A DNA stretch of 10,906 nucleotides from Halobacteriales archaeon (GTDB taxonomy: Archaea > Thermoplasmatota > SW-10-69-26 > JACQPN01 > JAIVGT01): assembly GCA_020201485.1 (NCBI GenBank), contig JAIVGT010000109.1:1-10906 (forward strand). The letters run 5' to 3'. A program made the position numbers and the translations under genes. This document shows, piece by piece, positions 6,463-10,906 of the stretch. The notes under the pieces were generated by a model. That model did no database searches. It was not told the origin of the DNA and saw nothing but the letters and a program-made list of their open reading frames with translations. How positions within the stretch are numbered: the first letter of the stretch is position 1; each line of letters opens with the position of its first letter.

Positions 6463-6486
6463 GCCCCTGGGCTCGCGGCCGAGCAC

Positions 6487-6503
6487 TTGAGGAGCTTCCT
6501 CAA
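6487..6503. repeat. Perfect palindrome at the promoter position of the small exported protein
   Basis: TTGAGGA (6487-6493) and TCCTCAA (6497-6503) are exact reverse complements around three bases. The element covers -41 to -25 relative to the ATG at 6462, where BRE and TATA elements would be for a leaderless gene. It also lies 35 bases beyond the stop codon of the BNR lipoprotein. It could be an operator or a transcript-end hairpin. The GAGGA...TCCTC arms recur in the inverted repeat at 4501-4520. Confidence 0.4.
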
Positions 6504-6537
6504 CGCCTCTCACCGCCCGGACGGGTCCTCGCGGGGC

Positions 6538-8064
6538 TCACGTGGCCTTCATCACGTGCGCGACCGCGATCTCCGCCTTGCCCGTGACCGTCTCCGGCCA
6601 GCCCAGGTACACATGCTGGCCTTGGTCCCCGGCGACGTCGATGCCGACGTAGTCGCCGATGAACGGGAAGCCGCCCTGGTGCACGCCGAGGTCGCCGTCG
6701 CTGAGCGCCGTGGTCAGGCGCTGCTGCTGCCAGTGCGCGCCGCCGTCCACGCTCCACGCGTGCGTCGCGCCGTACAGCTTGTTGCCCGGGTCGTAGGAGC
6801 GGTCCATGAACAACACGTGCACCGCGCCGTCGAGGCCGACCTTCACGCGCGCCATCCACTGGTCGTTCGCGCCGTGGTCCTGGTTCACGAGGACCGGGCT
6901 GCTCCACGTCGCGCCGTGGTCCGTGCTCCAGCTCGCGAGGATGTCGCTCTGGTTCTGGTTCCGCCCGTCGTCCCACACCGCGTACAAGCGGCCGGCGTAC
7001 GGCCCCTTGCCGACGTCAGCCGCGAGCTCGATGCTCGTGCCGCACCGGAACTTGCTGTTGGCCAGCGGGCAGTTGATGTTCGTGACCTCGAACATCTTCG
7101 TGAAGCCGCCGAACGTGGCGCTGTCGTCCGTGCTCGTCGCCAGGTACACGGTGCGCGGGCCCGGGTTGCCCATGGCCAGCTCCTGCGTCGGGACGAGGTC
7201 CACGGTCATGTACACGGTCCCCTCCGCATCCGCGGCGAAGCCGCTGGCGAAGATGGTCGTGGTCGCGGCGTCCTGGTCGCTGACCACCGTGGGCTGGGTC
7301 ACGCTCTGGCCCTGGTCGCGCGTGCTGACCACGTACGCGTTCGCGCCCGCGGTGGTGATGGCGTTCCACACCGTGCTCACCGTGCCCGTCTTCGGGTTCA
7401 GGACCATGCGCGGGTAGTCGTGGAACACCGCCCCGCCATCGCCCAGGGCCATGAGCTTGATGCGGTCGTTCGGCCAGGTCCTGCCGCCGTCCGCGCTCGT
7501 CGCCAGGTAGAAGGAGCTGCCGCAGCCGCGCGCCGGGTTCCCGATGGGGCTCACGGTGTTGATGACCTGCGTCAGGGCCTCCTGGGGGCATTGCGGGCCG
7601 CGCGCCTGGCTGTTGTACGCCTGCAGCCCGTAGTACAGGATGCCGTCGTTGTCGAAGACGAGGATGGGGTCGGTGACGCAATCCCAGAGGAACAGCGGGT
7701 TCGTCGGGTCCGCTTGCCGGCTGGCCTTGTCGCCGCCGATGTACTGCGTGGCCCAGGTCTTGCCGCCGTCGGTGCTGACCTGGGGCACGGCCCACACGCA
7801 GTCGCTCGCCTTGCGGTCGAGGTCCTTGCTGCCCACCACGACGTTGAGCGGGTCGCGCGGGTTCACCGCCAGGTCGATCTCCGCCTTGCTCGGGCTGTCG
7901 TTCGGGCTGGCGTGGATGCTGCACGTCTCCCCGCTCAAGTTCCAGTTGCTCAAGGCGCACAGCTCGTGGAACAGCTCCACGTGCGCCGGCGCGTCGGGCG
8001 CGGGGCCGGGCGCGGCGCAGCCGGCGAGGAGGAGCGCGACGAGGATGAGCAGGCCGGGGCGCAT
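6538..8064 (-). CDS. Asp-box (BNR) beta-propeller lipoprotein, sialidase-like fold
   Basis: The 508-residue protein starts MRPGLLILVALLLAGC, a lipoprotein signal with lipobox LAGC and lipidated Cys16, followed by a Pro/Ala-rich spacer. The rest looks like a six-bladed propeller marked by Asp-boxes (SxDxGxxW): STDGGKTW (97-104), SADGGRTW (190-197), STDHGATW (380-387), SVDGGAHW (438-445), and two degenerate ones at 247-255 and 311-318. GDYVGIDVAG (470-479) near the end is common in exo-sialidase-like proteins. I see no clear FRIP arginine motif, so sialidase activity is not supported; binding or another glycosidase role is equally possible. Eight cysteines in the mature domain (36, 48, 89, 129, 159, 181, 332, 341) suggest disulfides, fitting an outside location. 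It lies between the thermosome gene and a small exported protein, with its own TATA-like box. Confidence 0.85.
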   Translation of the reverse strand: MRPGLLILVALLLAGCAAPGPAPDAPAHVELFHELCALSNWNLSGETCSIHASPNDSPSKAEIDLAVNPRDPLNVVVGSKDLDRKASDCVWAVPQVSTDGGKTWATQYIGGDKASRQADPTNPLFLWDCVTDPILVFDNDGILYYGLQAYNSQARGPQCPQEALTQVINTVSPIGNPARGCGSSFYLATSADGGRTWPNDRIKLMALGDGGAVFHDYPRMVLNPKTGTVSTVWNAITTAGANAYVVSTRDQGQSVTQPTVVSDQDAATTTIFASGFAADAEGTVYMTVDLVPTQELAMGNPGPRTVYLATSTDDSATFGGFTKMFEVTNINCPLANSKFRCGTSIELAADVGKGPYAGRLYAVWDDGRNQNQSDILASWSTDHGATWSSPVLVNQDHGANDQWMARVKVGLDGAVHVLFMDRSYDPGNKLYGATHAWSVDGGAHWQQQRLTTALSDGDLGVHQGGFPFIGDYVGIDVAGDQGQHVYLGWPETVTGKAEIAVAHVMKAT

Positions 8065-8085
8065 GGCCGCGGAACGGGCGCGCGG

Positions 8086-8095
8086 GGGAAAAGCG
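8086..8095 (-). promoter_or_regulatory. Candidate TATA box of the BNR lipoprotein gene
   Basis: The minus strand reads CGCTTTTCCC, centred about 27 bases before the ATG at 8064, with no ribosome-binding site between. It lies downstream of the thermosome's T-rich terminator, so the lipoprotein seems to be transcribed separately. Confidence 0.4.
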
Positions 8096-8130
8096 TTGCC
8101 GGTCGGGCGCGGCCGCTGCGCTCGGCCATC

Positions 8131-8143
8131 GAAAACGAAAAAG
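8131..8143 (-). terminator. T-rich terminator of the thermosome gene
   Basis: The minus strand reads CTTTTTCGTTTTC, beginning 27 bases after the thermosome TGA (8170-8172). Archaeal RNA polymerase terminates at such T-runs without needing a hairpin. In DNA this GC-rich the run stands out clearly. Confidence 0.6.
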
Positions 8144-8169
8144 CGGACTGCGACCGCGCTCCGGCGGGC

Positions 8170-9657
8170 TCAGTGCCCGTGCTCGTCGCCGCCGCCGCCA
8201 GTCGCCTTCAGCACGTCGATGCCCGCGCCCTTCTCGCCCTTCTCGTGGGCGCTGCGCAGCTGCACGAGCACGTCGATGGCCTCCAAGCCGGCGTTCTGCG
8301 CCAGGGCGCGGGGGATGTGCTCCAGGGCCTTCGCGAAGGCCTCGACCGCGAACTGCTCGCGGCCCTGCAGCGTGGTGGCGTACTTGCGCAGGTTCAACGC
8401 GAGCTCGATCTCGGGCGCGCCGCCGCCGGGCACGACGCGGCCGTCCTCGACCGCGACGCTCACCGAGCTGATGGCGTCCTCCAGGGCGCGCTCCGCCTCG
8501 TCCACGACCTGCTCCGTGCTGCCGCGGATGAGCACGCTCAGCGAGCGCGGGTTCTTGCAGCCGGTCACGAACGTCAGCAGGTCGCCGCCGATGCGCTGCT
8601 CCTCGACGAGCTGGGCCTTGCCCAGGTCCTCCTTGCCGATGGCGTCCAGGCTGTTGACGATGCGGCCGCCGGTGGCGCGCTCCAGCTTCTCCAGGTCGCT
8701 CTTCTTCACGCGGCGCACGGCGTAGATGCCGACCTTGCTCAGGTAGTGCTGGGCCAGGTCGTCGATGCCCTTCTGGCAGATGACCACGTTCGCCCCGCTC
8801 GCCTTGACCTGCTCCACCATGCGGCGGATGACCGCCTCCTCCTCGTCGAGGAAGCCCTGGAGCTGGTCGGCGCGCGTGATCTTGATCTTGCTCGTGACCT
8901 CGGTCTTCTTCGCCTCCAGGGCCACGTTGAGCAGGAGCAGCTTCGCGCCCTCCACGCGCTTCGGCATGCCGGGGTGGACGCGCTCCTTGTCGATGACCAG
9001 GCCGTTGATGAGGCTGGTGTCGGTGAGCTGCCCGCCCTTCTTCTTGACGACGAGGATCTGGTCCGTGTCCACGGTGTGGCCCTTGCCGCTCGGGACGGGG
9101 TCGGCGACGCTCGTCACGGCCTTGACCGCGATGTCGGCGAGCAGCTCGCGCAGGGCCGGGGCCGCCTTGCTCGTCATGCTCGTCGTCGCGACCTTGCGCA
9201 GGGTCTTCGCGTCGTCGAGGCTGACCTTGATGGCGAGCTTGTCCAGGCTCTTCACGGCGTGGACGCTGGCCAGCTTGAAGCCCGCGGCGAGGATGGTGGG
9301 GTGCACGTCGTCGAGGAGCTTCTCCGCCTCTTCGAGGAGCGCGCCGGCCAGGACGACCGCGGTCGTGGTGCCGTCGCCGACCTCCTCGTCCTGGGTCTTG
9401 GCGACCTCGACGAGCATCTTGGCCGCCGGGTGCTGGATATCGACCTCCTTCAGGATCGTCGCGCCGTCGTTCGTGACGACCACGTCGCCCAGCGAGTCGA
9501 CGAGCATCTTGTCCATGCCGCGCGGGCCGAGCGCGCTGCGCACGGCCTCGGCGATGGCCTTCGCGGCCTGGATGTTGCTGCCCTGCGCGCCCTTGCCCTT
9601 GGTGCGCTCGGTGCCTTCCTTGAGGATGTAGATCGGTTGGTTGCCGCCCATGCTCAT
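8170..9657 (-). CDS. ths: Thermosome (group II chaperonin) subunit with shortened C-terminus
   Basis: The 495-residue subunit of the archaeal ATP-driven folding chamber keeps LGPRGMDKM (43-51), [10 protein letters not shown] (62-71), the phosphate-binding GDGTTTA (94-100), the lid protrusion (about 245-275), VRRVKKSD (314-321), Asp394 in the ALEDAI block linked to ATP hydrolysis, and VVPGGGAPE (408-416). After [17 protein letters not shown] it jumps to the tail GGGGDEHGH and stops. The family normally has about 45 more residues here, containing the blocks DM..GV.(E/D)PLRVK, AIKSA.EAA and MILRIDDVI, which complete the equatorial ATPase domain. The loss is in frame. It could be an assembly deletion, a genuine truncated subunit, or a paralogue needing full-length partners. 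The ATG at 9657 has GGAGG eight bases upstream; a TATA box lies at 9698-9705 and a T-run follows the stop. I cannot say whether it is an alpha or beta subunit. Confidence 0.96.
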   Translation of the reverse strand: MSMGGNQPIYILKEGTERTKGKGAQGSNIQAAKAIAEAVRSALGPRGMDKMLVDSLGDVVVTNDGATILKEVDIQHPAAKMLVEVAKTQDEEVGDGTTTAVVLAGALLEEAEKLLDDVHPTILAAGFKLASVHAVKSLDKLAIKVSLDDAKTLRKVATTSMTSKAAPALRELLADIAVKAVTSVADPVPSGKGHTVDTDQILVVKKKGGQLTDTSLINGLVIDKERVHPGMPKRVEGAKLLLLNVALEAKKTEVTSKIKITRADQLQGFLDEEEAVIRRMVEQVKASGANVVICQKGIDDLAQHYLSKVGIYAVRRVKKSDLEKLERATGGRIVNSLDAIGKEDLGKAQLVEEQRIGGDLLTFVTGCKNPRSLSVLIRGSTEQVVDEAERALEDAISSVSVAVEDGRVVPGGGAPEIELALNLRKYATTLQGREQFAVEAFAKALEHIPRALAQNAGLEAIDVLVQLRSAHEKGEKGAGIDVLKATGGGGDEHGH

Positions 9658-9665
9658 GGGGGATT

Positions 9666-9681
9666 CCTCCGTTGCCGGAGG
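9666..9681 (-). promoter_or_regulatory. Ribosome-binding site inside a perfect hairpin, thermosome leader
   Basis: Read on the minus strand, CCTCCG-GCAA-CGGAGG is a perfect 6-base-pair stem closed by GCAA, a GNRA-class tetraloop. Its 3' arm contains GGAGG, the only good Shine-Dalgarno sequence before a start codon in this window, separated by eight bases (AATCCCCC) from the ATG at 9657. If the transcript includes the 5' arm, the ribosome-binding site would be base-paired. Canonical spacing from the TATA box puts the transcript start near 9675-9680, so the 5' arm may be only partly transcribed. In that case the repeat would act, if at all, as DNA. Confidence 0.5.
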
Positions 9682-9697
9682 CGGCCATGTCTGTGGT

Positions 9698-9705
9698 TCT
9701 ATAAG
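9698..9705 (-). promoter_or_regulatory. TATA box of the thermosome gene
   Basis: The minus strand reads CTTATAGA, the closest match to a canonical archaeal TATA box in the window. It is about 45 bases before the ATG at 9657, predicting a short leader of roughly 20 bases. The reverse direction would place it 67 bases before the lipoprotein start at 9769, too far for a leaderless gene, so I assign it to the thermosome. Confidence 0.6.
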
Positions 9706-9768
9706 AGTGTGATGGTCGCCTTGGCGGGTGGAGCGGAGGTTGAAGCCCTGGCCTGCGATGACGCGCCG

Positions 9769-10809
9769 ATGCGCGCCGCGCTCGCCGCCCTGCTGCTCGT
9801 CCCCCTGCTCGCAGGCTGCGCGAAGCCGCCGGAGCCGGGGCCCGGCAGCGGCGCCGGCTGGAGCGTCGCGCCGGGGAGCTTCACGGCGCTCGATGCGCCG
9901 TGGATGCTGCGCCTGAGCTCCGGCTGCGGGCAGTGCTCCGGGGCCGCCGGCTACCGCTTCCCGGCCGAGCACCACGCGTTCCTCCTGCTGCAGGACCTGC
10001 GCGCGGTCGAGGTGCAGTTCTCCGTGCGCCCGGGCAGCGTGGGCTTCCACGTCTACCCGAACGCGACGCTGGGCGCGGCGGTGCTCGAACCGGCGATGCG
10101 CGACCTCGCGCGCGCGCGCGACGGCGAGGTGTGGGTGACGCGCGTCGTCCTCGGCCGCGTCGCGACCGACCCGGGGTTCGACCTGCCGCTCATCTTGGAC
10201 CAGCGCTGGGCCACCCCCGGCACCGGGCCCGGCTGCGCCGACTGTGGCGGCATCGACGCCTGGCTCAACGTCTCGGGCAACCCCCGCCACGTCTCGGTGG
10301 GCGTGCTCAACGCCACCGACCCGTTCGTGCCCTTCCTCGACCTCGCCACCGCCCTCGAAGGCGGCGCGGCGCAGCGCGGCGCGGTCCACGGCGGCGGGAG
10401 CGACGCGGCGGCGCAGGACGTGGAAGGCCGCGCGGTGGACTTCGCCCCGCTGCAAGGATGCGAGCCGCAAGCCGGCGACGCCGGCACGGAGACCTTCCGC
10501 GACGCGGTCGCGTTCCAGGCGTCCTGGGTCGCGCGCTGCGCGCCCGGCAAGCCCGCGCCCGCCGTGGATTTCGCGCACAACATCGTCGCCGGCGCGTGGT
10601 GGGGCCAGCAGCCCGACACCGGGCACCGCCTCGGCTTCGCCAGCGCCACGAAGGAAGGCGACCACGCGCGCGTCGTGGTCGTGCGCCTCACCGCCGGCGC
10701 GAACTGCACGGTCGCGCACCAGGTCGCCTACCCGGGCGGCTTCGCCGCGGTCAGCGGCGCCTGGCCCGATGCGCGCTTCGAGGTCGTGGACCGCACCGCG
10801 CCCTGCTAG
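9769..10809 (+). CDS. Lipoprotein with PrcB-like C-terminal domain
   Basis: The 346-residue protein starts [17 protein letters not shown], a lipoprotein signal with lipobox LAGC and lipidated Cys17, then a Pro/Gly-rich spacer. The C-terminal part (about 222-340) matches the pattern of PrcB domains: FQASW (249-253), [23 protein letters not shown] with the 'VDF..(n)VvAv..G..(p)TGG' consensus (266-288), then [13 protein letters not shown] and YPGGFAAV. PrcB-like domains accompany treponemal protease complexes and occur in many secreted proteins; their role here is unknown. The N-terminal half (30-200) is beta-rich and has two similar cysteine pairs, GCGQCSG (52-58) and GCADCGG (155-161), which might form disulfides or bind metal. 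The frame is open far upstream, but the ATG at 9769 gives a perfect signal peptide. It is divergent from the thermosome and overlaps the next gene's stop. Confidence 0.8.
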   Translation: MRAALAALLLVPLLAGCAKPPEPGPGSGAGWSVAPGSFTALDAPWMLRLSSGCGQCSGAAGYRFPAEHHAFLLLQDLRAVEVQFSVRPGSVGFHVYPNATLGAAVLEPAMRDLARARDGEVWVTRVVLGRVATDPGFDLPLILDQRWATPGTGPGCADCGGIDAWLNVSGNPRHVSVGVLNATDPFVPFLDLATALEGGAAQRGAVHGGGSDAAAQDVEGRAVDFAPLQGCEPQAGDAGTETFRDAVAFQASWVARCAPGKPAPAVDFAHNIVAGAWWGQQPDTGHRLGFASATKEGDHARVVVVRLTAGANCTVAHQVAYPGGFAAVSGAWPDARFEVVDRTAPC

Positions 10810-10906
10810 TGCAGCAGGCCCTGCACGTCCACCCGGCCGCTCGCCAGGTCCTCGACCTTCTGCGCCATGTGCGCCGCCTGCTCGCTGACGAAGCTGATGC
10901 CCTCCC
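10806..10906 (-). CDS. C-terminal end of an unidentified protein (cut by window edge)
   Basis: The frame is open from the window edge to a TAG read on the minus strand at 10808-10806, giving 32 visible residues including [19 protein letters not shown] and ending [10 protein letters not shown]. All whole codons before the stop end in G or C, as in the genuine genes here, and the segment looks like an amphipathic helix with a short tail. Its stop codon overlaps that of the convergent PrcB-like lipoprotein gene at CTAG. Too little is visible to name a family; the rest lies beyond the window. Confidence 0.55.
   Translation of the reverse strand, partial: EGISFVSEQAAHMAQKVEDLASGRVDVQGLLH

Noticed and set aside
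6463..6513. Longer start (GTG at 6513) for the small exported protein
   Set aside because: It would put about 17 polar, charged residues ahead of a normal signal peptide and erase the spacer containing the palindrome.
9735..9740. GGAGGT as ribosome-binding site of the PrcB-like lipoprotein
   Set aside because: It is 28 bases from the ATG at 9769, too far to serve it, and no in-frame start follows at a suitable distance before that ATG.
6121..10809. A plus-strand open frame of more than 1500 codons running antisense to the thermosome and BNR lipoprotein genes
   Set aside because: Very GC-rich codon use on one strand removes stop codons from the opposite strand. The translated sequence is low-complexity Arg/Ala/Val/His, and only its last 346 codons (from 9769) form a plausible protein.

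Overview
This window comes from a very GC-rich (roughly 70% by eye) archaeal chromosome. The archaeal assignment rests on a group II chaperonin (thermosome) subunit and on TATA-like boxes about 24-29 bases before most start codons with no ribosome-binding site, the pattern of leaderless archaeal promoters. The proteins lack the strong acidic bias of haloarchaea. A high-GC member of the Thermoplasmatota is my guess, not a demonstration.

Layout. Positions 1-408 (minus) hold the N-terminal part of an acyl-CoA dehydrogenase-like protein. It is divergent from a plus-strand group: a dCTP deaminase (600-1157) and two tandem paralogous SRPBCC/START-like proteins (1212-1685, 1753-2226). These converge, with a single base between stop codons, on a run of six minus-strand genes. 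In transcription order the six are: thermosome subunit (9657-8170), BNR/Asp-box beta-propeller lipoprotein (8064-6538), small exported protein (6462-6127), M3-like HExxH metallopeptidase (6076-4568), APC-type amino-acid permease (4375-3320) and class I/II aminotransferase (3295-2228). Divergent from the thermosome is a plus-strand lipoprotein with a PrcB-like C-terminal domain (9769-10809). It meets the 3' end of a last, cut-off minus-strand gene at an overlapping CTAG.

How the genes may work together. Peptidase, permease and aminotransferase would make a coherent peptide/amino-acid catabolism set, and permease and aminotransferase are only 24 bases apart. The peptidase and the permease each seem to have their own promoter. 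The two lipoproteins and the small exported protein are cell-surface products. I see no mobile element, CRISPR array, tRNA or rRNA gene. No stretch longer than 300 bases lacks a gene.

Most worth a second look: (1) the thermosome lacks about 45 conserved residues at the end of its equatorial domain; (2) the permease lacks the first two membrane helices including the GSGIF-type motif; (3) the thermosome start is preceded by a perfect hairpin with a GCAA tetraloop that contains the ribosome-binding site; (4) the SRPBCC paralogues share a 51-base block with no difference inside otherwise much diverged genes; (5) short perfect inverted repeats occur before several genes. I found no convincing multi-gene novel system.
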